Counted from the stretch's first letter, positions 1-6,484 are shown. The stretch: DNA of 13,279 bases from Bacillota bacterium (GCA_024650095.1 JANKMV010000025.1:1-13279), one strand, 5' to 3'. The notes: generated from the letters alone by a model not told the origin. A program made the numbers and translations.

Positions 1-39
1 TTGGGCGATGTCTTTAAACATTCCGTTAATTCTTTCGCC

Positions 40-290
40 GATAATAAACATTTAGGACGGATTATATATCCGTGGTACCACCCAAGTTAGCGCATAACGC
101 CCACTCACTTCAAGGTACGAGAAAATTCCGATACCTTCCCCTCTGATAACGGGTGGGAAACCCGGCGCGGCCTACTCATTTCAGCCTGCGGCTCCAGAGG
201 GAACTTCAGACAAACCGTACCTAGAGCCGCTCACAGTCGATGGCGTCTCCTCCCTGAAAGGCCGTGCATATCTTACTTTTCTCCTTCACT
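40..290 (-). promoter_or_regulatory. T-box riboswitch leader (minus strand)
   Basis: This 5' leader would bind an uncharged tRNA and switch on the gene beyond position 1. Read on the minus strand, it shows Stem I landmarks: AGTA near 275, AGGGAG near 255, a CGACTGTGAG segment near 238-229, and GAA followed by CTCTGGAG near 203-188. A Stem II/III region containing GAGTAGGC and CCCGTTA follows. The diagnostic T-box, GGGTGGTACCACGG, lies at 70-83. The antiterminator folds well: TTGGG (81-85) pairs with CCTAA (52-56), and CGGAT (68-72) pairs with ATCCG (58-62), leaving the tRNA-acceptor bulge TGGTACCA. The specifier is ambiguous: TTC (Phe) or GTT (Val) in the GAAGTTCCCTCTGGAG segment, with TTC slightly favoured because specifiers usually end in C. 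No U-tract terminator is visible before the window ends, so the expression platform is not resolved. The 352 bases below pth hold this leader and nothing else I can support. No convincing promoter was found between 290 and 352. Confidence 0.9.
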
Positions 291-352
291 GCCATTACAA
301 TCATCCATGTATTACAAATGAGAATATCATATTCAAAGCAAAAAGTAAAGTG

Positions 353-922
353 CTATTTTTTTAGTTGCACATTAAATCGGTTCATAGCAACATCAATACC
401 TTCACGAATAAAAATTGTCGCCGCTTTGGTTGCGGATTCTAAAACAGGCGCCAGCGCAACTTCTTCCTCGGCAGTAAAAGCGGCTAGAACGTGTTCAATA
501 ACATCGGCCTCGAGCGGCCGATCAATACCTATGCGCAAACGAGGAAACTGATCCGTCTGCAGATGATCTATCAATGATTTGATCCCGTTATGCCCACCAC
601 TACCACCATGCGAACGTAGACGTATTGTACCCAACGGTAAATCAAGATCATCATACATGGTTAGGAGGTGCGTAGGGCTCACGCCGAACTGACGACAGAG
701 AGCTGCAGCAGCGGTGCCACTGTTGTTCATAAACGTCATTGGCTTTGCCAGCACAACCTCTTGGTTGGCAATGGTGCCTTTCCCCCAAAAAGAATGGTAT
801 CCCACTTTGTAAAGTGGGATTTTTGTAGCAACACTCAACCGGTCTATCACACGGAAACCAACATTATGGCGCGTCAATACATATTGAGGGCCTGGATTTC
901 CCAAACCAAGAATAATAAACAT
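353..922 (-). CDS. pth: Peptidyl-tRNA hydrolase
   Basis: Pth cleaves peptidyl-tRNA released by stalled or aborted ribosomes, recycling tRNA in the cytoplasm. The family signature is complete. From the ATG at 922, LGLGNPG lies at residues 5-11 and RHNVGF at 18-23, with the presumed catalytic His at 19. KPMTFMNNSG follows near 60-69, then YDDLDLPLG near 90-98, and a glycine-rich HGGSGGHNGIKSLI segment near 105-118. The length of 189 residues is normal. A TTG at 928 would add two residues (Met-Ser), but the ATG at 922 gives the usual N-terminus beginning MFIILGLGNPG and is preferred. No strong ribosome binding site is visible. The gene begins 8 bases after the rplY stop, so it is probably translationally coupled to rplY and driven by the rplY promoter. 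It is the last gene before the T-box leader. Confidence 0.97.
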   Translation of the reverse strand: MFIILGLGNPGPQYVLTRHNVGFRVIDRLSVATKIPLYKVGYHSFWGKGTIANQEVVLAKPMTFMNNSGTAAAALCRQFGVSPTHLLTMYDDLDLPLGTIRLRSHGGSGGHNGIKSLIDHLQTDQFPRLRIGIDRPLEADVIEHVLAAFTAEEEVALAPVLESATKAATIFIREGIDVAMNRFNVQLKK

Positions 923-930
923 GGACAAGT

Positions 931-1578
931 TTACTCTTGTGTTTCTTCTGTGGTAGATTCTTTTGCTTCCGCATCTTCGTCTGTAGCATCTTCGTCAGCT
1001 GCATCTTCTTCTTCTTCTTCAAGTCGAGGTGAAAGAATAGAAACAATCACTTCGTTTTCCTCGGAAAGGAATTCGCTACCTTCGGGAGCTACGATATCAG
1101 CCACAGTCAGGCTATCGCCCACGACCAGACTTGAGATATCCAATTCAATATGCTCGGGAATGTTGGTAGGTAGACATGTAAGTGCTACTTCCCGTAAAGA
1201 CTGTTGCATAACGCCGCCTTCTTTGACTCCTACAGCTTCACCAATTAAGACAATAGGAACGTTAACTTCAAGTTTATCAAGCAGATTAATCCGCACAAAA
1301 TCAACATGGACGAAACGGTCCGTTAATATAATCTCTCGCTTTAATTCCTTGATCATGACAGTTGCGGTACCTCCATCAACGGCAACATCTATGAGGGTGT
1401 TTGCGCCTGATGGGGAATGCAGGATTGCCGTAATATCTTTACTGTCCACCGCTACCGTAAGGGGTTCTGTTTTTCTTCCGTAGATAACACCGGGGACATA
1501 CCCCGCACTACGGAGCTTGCTTAATTGCCCCTTGGTTGCAGGAACCCGTGGCTGTGCTACTATTTGCATACGCTCCAT
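931..1578 (-). CDS. rplY: 50S ribosomal protein L25, long Ctc-type
   Basis: L25 binds 5S rRNA in the large ribosomal subunit. The long CTC form, with an extra C-terminal beta domain, is typical of Firmicutes and is general-stress-induced in Bacillus subtilis. The N-terminal L25 domain covers about residues 5-95, with KLRSAGYVPGVIYGR near 21-35 and the HVDFVRI segment near 92-98. The TL5/CTC C-terminal domain covers about 100-185, with VPIVLIGEAVGVKEGG and LPTNIPEHIELDIS. The protein ends in an acidic tail of about 30 residues rich in Glu and Asp. The start at 1578 is fixed by AGGAGG placed 7 bases upstream. An in-frame ATG three codons later (1569) is less well placed. A near-consensus sigma-A promoter lies directly upstream, so rplY-pth can be transcribed independently of prs. 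Confidence 0.96.
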   Translation of the reverse strand: MERMQIVAQPRVPATKGQLSKLRSAGYVPGVIYGRKTEPLTVAVDSKDITAILHSPSGANTLIDVAVDGGTATVMIKELKREIILTDRFVHVDFVRINLLDKLEVNVPIVLIGEAVGVKEGGVMQQSLREVALTCLPTNIPEHIELDISSLVVGDSLTVADIVAPEGSEFLSEENEVIVSILSPRLEEEEEDAADEDATDEDAEAKESTTEETQE

Positions 1579-1608
1579 GAATGATCCTCCTTCTCTATAT
1601 TCTTTGGT

Positions 1609-1637
1609 ATTATACCCGTATTTTCCTTTTCAGTCAA
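1609..1637 (-). promoter_or_regulatory. Sigma-A promoter for rplY-pth
   Basis: On the minus strand, TTGACT (1632-1637) and TATAAT (1609-1614) are separated by exactly 17 bases. This is a five-of-six -35 box and a perfect -10 box. Transcription would start near 1602, giving a leader of only about 24 bases that contains the AGGAGG site of rplY. The promoter lies wholly in the 65-base gap after prs, so it gives rplY-pth its own expression beyond any read-through from glmU-prs. Confidence 0.85.
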
Positions 1638-1643
1638 ATTGGC

Positions 1644-2585
1644 TTAATCAAAAAGCTTAGAAACTGATAATTCCTCGTGTATACGAATAATGGCATCCCC
1701 GATCAGGGGCGATACCGATAAAACCTTTATTTTATCTAATTCTTTAGTCTCATGTAGAATCGTGTTAGTAACGACAATTTCCTTAATGGGAGCATCTGCA
1801 AGACGTTGCAGTGCCGGCCCTGATAAAACCGGGTGCGTGCAACAGGCATAAACTTCCTTCACTCCGTGCTCTATTAAAGCTTGCGCTCCTAAAGTAATGG
1901 TACCGGCAGTATCGATAATATCATCGATCATAATGACGGTTTTACCCTTAACCCTGCCAATAATATTCATTATTTCGGCTACATTAGGTTCCGGACGTCG
2001 TTTATCAATAATAGCGATGGGTAACTGTAAGCGCTCTGCCAATTCACGAGCACGTGTCACTCCACCCACATCGGGAGACACCACCACAGCATCCTCAAAT
2101 TGTTTCTGGTGAAAGTAGTTGGCCAATATGGGTAAACTTTTTAGATGGTCCACAGGAATGTTAAAGAACCCTTGAATTTGTCCGGCATGAAGATCCATGG
2201 CAATCACTCTGTTAGCACCCGCCGTTGTCAATAAATCTGCCACAAGTTTTGCCGTAATGGGATCTCTAGCTCTCGTTTTGCGATCTTGTCGTGCATACCC
2301 GTAGTACGGCAACACAGCATTAATACTTTTCGCGGAAGCTCTTTTCATGGCATCCATCATAATGAGTAATTCCATTAAGCTTTCATTAGCCGGACAACTA
2401 ATGGGCTGCACAATAAATACATCTGAGCCTCTAACACTTTCTCCGATGTAGATGCTGAGTTCTCCGTCACTAAAGCGCTTAACTTCTGCTTGTCCCAGTG
2501 CAACACCTATATGTTGCGCGATTTCTTCGGTCAGCTGTAAATTGGCTGTCCCACTAAATATTTGGAGTTTTCTCCCTCGATACAC
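1644..2585 (-). CDS. prs: Ribose-phosphate pyrophosphokinase (PRPP synthetase)
   Basis: Prs transfers pyrophosphate from ATP to ribose 5-phosphate, making PRPP for nucleotide, histidine, tryptophan and NAD synthesis. At 313 residues it has the normal length of the class I enzyme. Visible signatures are [18 protein letters not shown] near residues 36-53, [10 protein letters not shown] near 94-103, [11 protein letters not shown] at 131-141, VVSPDVGG at 168-175, the catalytic KRRP at 195-198, and the PRPP-binding loop DDIIDTAGT at 221-229. The start is a GTG at 2585, supported by AGGAGG seven bases upstream. An ATG overlapping that region is in another frame. It follows glmU by 86 bases with no terminator between, so the two are probably co-transcribed, as in many Firmicutes. 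PRPP made here is also the co-substrate of the nicotinate phosphoribosyltransferase at 12048-13085. Confidence 0.97.
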   Translation of the reverse strand: MYRGRKLQIFSGTANLQLTEEIAQHIGVALGQAEVKRFSDGELSIYIGESVRGSDVFIVQPISCPANESLMELLIMMDAMKRASAKSINAVLPYYGYARQDRKTRARDPITAKLVADLLTTAGANRVIAMDLHAGQIQGFFNIPVDHLKSLPILANYFHQKQFEDAVVVSPDVGGVTRARELAERLQLPIAIIDKRRPEPNVAEIMNIIGRVKGKTVIMIDDIIDTAGTITLGAQALIEHGVKEVYACCTHPVLSGPALQRLADAPIKEIVVTNTILHETKELDKIKVLSVSPLIGDAIIRIHEELSVSKLFD

Positions 2586-2671
2586 GCCATACCCTCCTGA
2601 CTGTAATGCAACAAAAGGTTAATGTTGGTTTATCTTCGCTTCACACAATGGCGATTCCTGCTATTTCACCA

Positions 2672-4048
2672 TTATTCGTCTTTTTTCTCTCCAAGAAAGC
2701 GAGCGGCAAGACCTTCCTTATTCACTTGCTGTGCACGAGCTAATGATAAGGCGCCTGCTGGAACATCTTTTGTGATGGTGGAACCTGCAGCAACGAAGGC
2801 TCCTTGACCAATGGTAACCGGTGCCACTAGGTTACTATTACAGCCCACAAACGATTGATCACAAATCACCGTTTTATGCTTGGTGCGACCGTCATAGTTC
2901 ACTACGATAATACCTCCGCCCATATTTACATCACTACCTATGTCGGCATCACCAATATAGGATAAGTGTGCAACTTTACTGTTGCTGCCAATTTGGGATT
3001 TCTTTATTTCCACAAAGTCACCAATTTTGACACCACGCTTCAGCACGGTTTCAGGCCGTAAGTGTGCAAACGGCCCCACTGTAACATCCTCTGCCATGGT
3101 GCAACTTGTAGCTACGGAATGACGGAAAACTGTGCCACGACCAATATAACAATCTATTACTTCTGAATTGGGACCGACCACACAGCCTTCACCAATTTGG
3201 GTGGTGCCCTTAATGGTTGTGTTGGGGAAAATAACAGTGTCACGACCAATTTCAACGCCTGCGTCAACGTATGTGGTCCGCGGGTCAACCATGGTTACAC
3301 CTGTAGCCATTAAGGCATCATTAATACGGCTTTGCATCAAGGTCTGCGCTTGAGCTAATTGAATACGATCATTTACACCTAGTGCCATGCGGTAATCAGG
3401 TAAGATACTCGTTGCAACAAACGCATTCTGTTTAATAATAAATTCAATGCAATCAGTTAGATAGTATTCACCTTGCTCATTATTACTATGTAAACCCGCC
3501 AGTGAGTTCCGTAGGATTTTGGCGTTAAAAATGTAGGATCCCGTATTTATTTCACACACGCGGCGCTCTTTTGCACTGGCATCTCTTTCTTCTACAATTT
3601 TACTAACGTTTCCTTTATCATCTCTGATAATACGTCCGTAGCCTAATGGTTCCGGCACGTGGGCTGTTAGAATGGTGGCTGAAGCATGTGAACTTTGGTG
3701 AGTTGCTAGCATGCTTTCCATCATTTCAAATGATAGTAAGGGGGTGTCGCCACATAGAACAAAAACATTACCCTCCTGTGGCAATAACGGCTCCGCTTGC
3801 ATTACCGCATGTCCAGTGCCCAGCTGTTGTGCTTGTTGGGCATAACGCACCGTTTCCCCAAAAGCAGCTTTTACTTTTTCATCTTTATGACCAACCACAA
3901 CGATGATATCGTCACAAATGCCACGTACAGCTTTAACCACATGGGCCAACATAGATTGCCCGCAGACGGGATGAAGCACTTTGGGAAGATCAGAGTTCAT
4001 ACGCTTCCCTTCACCCGCGGCCAAAATGACTGCTGCTTGGTTATTCAT
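2672..4048 (-). CDS. glmU: Bifunctional UDP-GlcNAc pyrophosphorylase / glucosamine-1-phosphate acetyltransferase
   Basis: GlmU acetylates glucosamine 1-phosphate and then uridylates it to UDP-GlcNAc, the precursor of peptidoglycan and teichoic acids. The N-terminal Rossmann-type uridyltransferase domain shows LAAGEGKRMNSDLPKVLHP at residues 9-27, QQLGTGHAV near 74-82 and LCGDTPLL near 98-105. The C-terminal half is a left-handed beta-helix acetyltransferase of hexapeptide repeats. It includes the FAHLRPETVLKRG segment, a VEIKKS segment and VNYDGRTKHKT. The start chosen is the ATG at 4048, with AAGGAGG six bases upstream, giving 458 residues, the normal length. An in-frame ATG at 4096 would add 16 Arg-rich residues with no homology and is rejected. 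Upstream lies a 319-base stretch with a repeat array and only a weak promoter candidate. prs follows downstream. Confidence 0.97.
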   Translation of the reverse strand: MNNQAAVILAAGEGKRMNSDLPKVLHPVCGQSMLAHVVKAVRGICDDIIVVVGHKDEKVKAAFGETVRYAQQAQQLGTGHAVMQAEPLLPQEGNVFVLCGDTPLLSFEMMESMLATHQSSHASATILTAHVPEPLGYGRIIRDDKGNVSKIVEERDASAKERRVCEINTGSYIFNAKILRNSLAGLHSNNEQGEYYLTDCIEFIIKQNAFVATSILPDYRMALGVNDRIQLAQAQTLMQSRINDALMATGVTMVDPRTTYVDAGVEIGRDTVIFPNTTIKGTTQIGEGCVVGPNSEVIDCYIGRGTVFRHSVATSCTMAEDVTVGPFAHLRPETVLKRGVKIGDFVEIKKSQIGSNSKVAHLSYIGDADIGSDVNMGGGIIVVNYDGRTKHKTVICDQSFVGCNSNLVAPVTIGQGAFVAAGSTITKDVPAGALSLARAQQVNKEGLAARFLGEKKDE

Positions 4049-4076
4049 AGTCTGCCTCCTTCTGCATCTCACATTT

Positions 4077-4105
4077 ATTGTACCCCGTCTGTTCACAGAA
4101 AGCTA
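4077..4105 (-). promoter_or_regulatory. Weak sigma-A promoter candidate for glmU
   Basis: A good -10 box, TACAAT (4077-4082), lies 17 bases downstream of a poor -35, TAGCTT (4100-4105). spoVG ends in a strong terminator, so glmU needs its own promoter somewhere in 4049-4340. This is the best placed -10, but the -35 match is weak. An AT-rich TATATT/TATATC segment inside the repeat units is an alternative with no better -35. Confidence 0.3.
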
Positions 4106-4118
4106 CATTTTTGTAAAG

Positions 4119-4324
4119 TTCATTAGCCACGACAAAATATTTAAAGCGATATAATTAATACCAGTACAAGAAAGCGGGCCCCTTTCAGTCCCCGCAATGC
4201 ACGCTTTCAGTACTGGTTACATTAGCCGCTTGCTAACTGCAAGCAATATAATTTAACACCAGTACAAGATAGGCGCGCTCATTCAGTACCCTCACGCACG
4301 CTTTCAGTACTGGTTACATTAGCC
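4119..4324. repeat. Tandem palindromic repeat, two ~98-base units plus an end remnant
   Basis: Two head-to-tail units fill most of the 319-base gap between spoVG and glmU. Unit A spans about 4146-4227 and unit B about 4243-4324. Each opens with GATATAATTAA-like or AATATAATTTAA-like sequence. Each then has a long hairpin closed by ACCAGTAC and GTACTGGT (A: 4160-4217; B: 4258-4314), with inner AAAGCG/CGCTTT pairing in A. Each ends in TTACATTAGCC. The last 29 bases of the two units (4199-4227 and 4296-4324) are identical, while the hairpin middles differ. A lone end remnant, TTCATTAGCCAC, sits at 4119-4130. Between A and B is a small hairpin, GCTTGC-TAACT-GCAAGC (4228-4244). No protein-coding frame crosses the array. 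A related pair of units occurs at 10207-10325. Confidence 0.8.
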
Positions 4325-4340
4325 ACTTTACAAACAGTAC

Positions 4341-4366
4341 AAAAAAAACAGGAGCATATATGCTCC
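4341..4366 (-). terminator. Rho-independent terminator of spoVG
   Basis: On the minus strand the perfect hairpin GGAGCA-TATA-TGCTCC (4351-4366) starts two bases after the spoVG stop codon. It is followed by TGTTTTTTTT (4341-4350). This is a classical intrinsic terminator and makes spoVG a single-gene unit. Confidence 0.92.
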
Positions 4367-4367
4367 G

Positions 4368-4643
4368 TTATGCTGTAACTAATTCTCTTTCAAGCTCTGT
4401 ACTGTAGGCCATTAGAACCGCCGATTGAATAATTTCACGCGTTTCAGAAGTAATGGGATGTGCTATGTCTTTAAATTCGCCATCCGGTGTCCGCTTGCTC
4501 GGCATTGCGACGAATAACCCATTATTTCCTTCGATTACACGTACATCATGAACAACAAACTGGTTCTCCAAAGTAATGGATACAATGGCTTTCATCTTGC
4601 CATCATGATTTATTTTCCGAATTCTGACGTCGGTAACTGTCAT
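4368..4643 (-). CDS. spoVG: Septation/sporulation regulator SpoVG
   Basis: SpoVG is a small nucleic-acid-binding regulator. In Bacillus it affects asymmetric septation and sporulation, and in other Firmicutes it affects many genes post-transcriptionally. The protein matches the family along its length: [10 protein letters not shown] at the start, the central [19 protein letters not shown] segment, then [14 protein letters not shown]. It is 91 residues from the ATG at 4643. That ATG is preferred because it gives the family-typical N-terminus (compare MEVTDVR) and has AGGCGG eight bases upstream. A GTG at 4652 adds three residues and has GGAG seven bases upstream, so it is not excluded. A terminator follows directly. 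Upstream are a sigma-H-like promoter, a sigma-A-like promoter and a CRP-type palindrome, which fits developmental control. Confidence 0.95.
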   Translation of the reverse strand: MTVTDVRIRKINHDGKMKAIVSITLENQFVVHDVRVIEGNNGLFVAMPSKRTPDGEFKDIAHPITSETREIIQSAVLMAYSTELERELVTA

Positions 4644-4684
4644 GGTAATCACCGCCTTTCTCCGCCATACTTATGATATGGTGA

Positions 4685-4713
4685 TATTTCCACATAAAAT
4701 TAAAAATTCCTTC
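4685..4713 (-). promoter_or_regulatory. Sigma-H-like promoter for spoVG
   Basis: On the minus strand, GAAGGAATT (4705-4713) fits the sigma-H -35 consensus RnAGGAwww. GTGGAAATA (4685-4693) fits the -10 consensus RnnGAATww with one mismatch, and the spacer is 11 bases. The distance from AGGA to GAA is 17 bases, the same as I recall for the B. subtilis spoVG promoter, a classical sigma-H target. The start would fall near 4678, about 35 bases before the ATG. The same layout recurs at 13163-13191. Confidence 0.65.
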
Positions 4714-4759
4714 TTTTTACTGGGAAAATATTTATAGCTGATAAATATCGTTATGGTAA

Positions 4760-4783
4760 ATTATATCTCGCATTCAGACGAAT
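4760..4783 (-). promoter_or_regulatory. Sigma-A-like promoter upstream of spoVG
   Basis: A perfect TATAAT (4760-4765) lies 17 bases downstream of ATCACA, which matches the -35 consensus at four of six positions. The -35 falls at about 4783-4788, inside the adjacent palindrome, so a factor bound there would either block or replace -35 recognition. This promoter would add a leader of about 110 bases to spoVG. Confidence 0.45.
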
Positions 4784-4803
4784 GTGATAATTATCACATT
4801 CGT
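4778..4803. promoter_or_regulatory. Perfect 26-base palindrome, CRP/FNR-type operator candidate
   Basis: Every base of this segment pairs with its reverse complement. The core is TGTGA-TAATTA-TCACA, which is exactly the TGTGA-N6-TCACA pattern bound by CRP-family dimers. It sits between the nucleotidyltransferase gene and spoVG, overlapping the -35 of the TATAAT at 4760-4765, with its centre about 36-38 bases before the expected start. A terminator is unlikely because no T-run follows on either strand. The binding protein is not in this window. Confidence 0.6.
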
Positions 4804-4851
4804 GAGTCCCCAAGTCCTACTGCAAAGTAGGGTTGAAGGACGCAATTGTAG

Positions 4852-5613
4852 CTATCGTCTTGGCTGCAAATGCAAACGAGCTAATTCTAAATCCGAGGGT
4901 TTATCCACATCTGTACCAATTTCAGCAAATTTCGAAATTACTGCCTGTGCTTGCACAGCAAATAAAGCAGAAAACCGTCTTTCTAAGGCCGCTATGGATA
5001 ATTGTTTTGTAAGCAGTTTTATTACAAAGCCAAAGCCTAACATTGCCACCAATCGCAAAGGACTTTTACGCAGTGCAAAAATTTTATGCAATCGAGGCAA
5101 CGCTCTTTCTAAACAAGCAGGATTAACAAGAAATAGATTGCCGCCAGTAAATTCACCCTCGCGTAGTTTTACATAGGTGCGCGTAACTCCAGGAAATCGA
5201 CGGTCATTATCGATCCGGTTGATAATGGGATAATAAATGTCTGCATCATACGGAATGCAGGAGGTTAATAGGTCTTCGACCGCAGTTGGCGTGAGAAAGG
5301 GCACATCGACAGTGCAAACTAGAACATGCTTGCGAGGCTGCAACGCCTCAACGCCGCGCTGAACATTCTCCACGATGGTACTCTCCTCGGCCACAGTCAC
5401 TATTTGTGTAAACTGTTCCTTGGCAAATGCAAGATCTGCAAGGGGTCCCACGATGGCAATCCGGCCCACCTCTTCCACTTGACGGAGGGCGGTGAGTACA
5501 TATGTCAACATGGGTTGTCCATGAATTTGCACAAAGGCTTTGTTTTTTACGTTTTCCATTTCCGTCAGTGCCGAGGACTTTGCACCTCCGGCAAGTATAA
5601 TAACATCAAACAC
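4852..5613 (-). CDS. MobA/GlmU-like nucleotidyltransferase, substrate unknown
   Basis: This is a cytoplasmic GT-A-fold nucleotidyltransferase that would transfer NMP from an NTP to a phosphorylated acceptor or cofactor. The N-terminal signature IILAGGAKSS is near residues 5-14, followed by NKAFVQIHGQPML near 24-36. CTVDVPFLT near 100-108 carries the metal-binding Asp, GGNLFLVNP comes near 157-165, and a GTDVDKPSDLELAR tail near 234-247 is typical of this group. An exact substrate cannot be read from these motifs. It lacks the IspD pattern despite lying next to ispE. The start chosen is the GTG at 5613, eight bases after GGAGG. The GTG at 5622 lies inside that ribosome binding site and is rejected. 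The start overlaps the ispE stop by 8 bases, so the pair is probably translationally coupled. The protein is 253 residues. A small hairpin (4816-4831) follows the gene without a T-run. Confidence 0.8.
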   Translation of the reverse strand: MFDVIILAGGAKSSALTEMENVKNKAFVQIHGQPMLTYVLTALRQVEEVGRIAIVGPLADLAFAKEQFTQIVTVAEESTIVENVQRGVEALQPRKHVLVCTVDVPFLTPTAVEDLLTSCIPYDADIYYPIINRIDNDRRFPGVTRTYVKLREGEFTGGNLFLVNPACLERALPRLHKIFALRKSPLRLVAMLGFGFVIKLLTKQLSIAALERRFSALFAVQAQAVISKFAEIGTDVDKPSDLELARLHLQPRR

Positions 5614-6484
5614 GAGCGGCACCTCCGGTATAATCGTCCTTTTGTGTTTCTGTGAGCCAAACGGGTATACCCCGATGACGTAGAGCTACTACTAACGACA
5701 TCGCAGCCTGTGCAGTGGTGAAAAGAGCGAAAACAGTGGGTCCACTACCAGACATGATTGCAGCACCTGCTTTAGACATTTCTTCCTTAAGTGCTCTCAC
5801 GGCGGGATAAAGACGAAATGTTGCCATTTCCAACGTATTGGCTAGACGACTGGCAACACGTTGCGGATCCTGCTTTTCGATGGCATAAATCATACCTTCT
5901 ATATCATGACTTTGCGCCATCTCCGCTGTTCTGACAGCACCATATACTTCCGCTGTAGCCACTGGGAAACCCGGATTTGCTAGCACCACATGAAAATGAG
6001 GACACGGTGCAAGCGCAACTAGTTTTTCGCCACGACCCGTCCCCAGCGCAGTACCCCCTGCCAAACAAAAAGGTACGTCAGAGCCCAATTGAGCCGCTAT
6101 TTCAGCTAATGGCTGTGGTTCCCAAGGAAGCTGCCACAAACGGATAAGTCCACGTAAGGTGGCAGCAGCATCACTGCTACCACCACCTAAACCCGCCGCA
6201 ATGGGAATCCTTTTCTCTAGCTCAATGCGGACGCCTTGCGTAACCCCATAATGCTGCTTCAACTTTGTAGCAGCACGCCAGACCAAATTATCTACTCCGG
6301 TAGTAAGGCTGGCATGATTGGTGGAGACGCTTATCTCACCGTTTGTTACCTTGGAAAACCCGAGTGTATCATGGAGTGCCAAACTTTGAAAAATCGTTTG
6401 CAATGCATGATACCCATCCTGACGTTTTCCCGTTACCATCAATATTAAGTTAATCTTGGCATGTGCCTTTTCAATGATCTGCAT
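5606..6484 (-). CDS. ispE: 4-diphosphocytidyl-2-C-methyl-D-erythritol kinase
   Basis: IspE phosphorylates the 2-hydroxyl of CDP-methylerythritol with ATP, a middle step of the non-mevalonate (MEP) isoprenoid pathway. It is a GHMP kinase. KAHAKINLIL lies near residues 5-14, the ATP-binding loop PIAAGLGGGSSDAA at 94-107, LGSDVPF at 133-139, and the C-terminal GHMP motif MSGSGPTVFAL near 251-261. At 292 residues it has the normal length. The start chosen is the ATG at 6484, giving MQIIEKAHAKINL like other IspE proteins, with a modest GGAAAAG site just upstream. An in-frame ATG at 6505 adds seven residues with no better ribosome site. The gene follows cphA by about 58 bases and overlaps the next gene, so it appears to be in the cyanophycin operon. 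The spoVG-side neighbours of ispE agree with the usual Firmicute location. Confidence 0.96.
   Translation of the reverse strand: MQIIEKAHAKINLILMVTGKRQDGYHALQTIFQSLALHDTLGFSKVTNGEISVSTNHASLTTGVDNLVWRAATKLKQHYGVTQGVRIELEKRIPIAAGLGGGSSDAAATLRGLIRLWQLPWEPQPLAEIAAQLGSDVPFCLAGGTALGTGRGEKLVALAPCPHFHVVLANPGFPVATAEVYGAVRTAEMAQSHDIEGMIYAIEKQDPQRVASRLANTLEMATFRLYPAVRALKEEMSKAGAAIMSGSGPTVFALFTTAQAAMSLVVALRHRGIPVWLTETQKDDYTGGAARV

Noticed and set aside
864..1046. Small Lys-rich minus-strand open frame across the rplY-pth junction
   Set aside because: It is an out-of-frame reading of the rplY acidic tail with no ribosome site of its own.
668..1483. Long plus-strand open frame opposite pth and rplY
   Set aside because: It is antisense to two clear genes, is very Ser-rich because it mirrors the acidic-tail codons of rplY, and has no recognisable domain.
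4049..4096. 16-residue N-terminal extension of GlmU
   Set aside because: The ATG at 4048 has an ideal AAGGAGG site and gives the family-typical N-terminus.
4251..4321. Integron attC site (ATTTAAC at one end, GTTACAT at the other, around a hairpin)
   Set aside because: The GTTACAT end does not fit GTTRRRY, unit A lacks the RYYYAAC match, and there is no integrase or cassette structure.
4119..4324. CRISPR array
   Set aside because: Only two long palindromic units, no short repeat-spacer periodicity, and no cas genes.
4778..4803. Rho-independent terminator for the nucleotidyltransferase gene
   Set aside because: The stem is AT-rich and no T-run follows on the minus strand. An operator reading fits better.
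4816..4831. CCTACT-GCAA-AGTAGG hairpin as a terminator
   Set aside because: The stem is good but no T-run follows on the minus strand, so I keep it only as a note under the adjacent gene.
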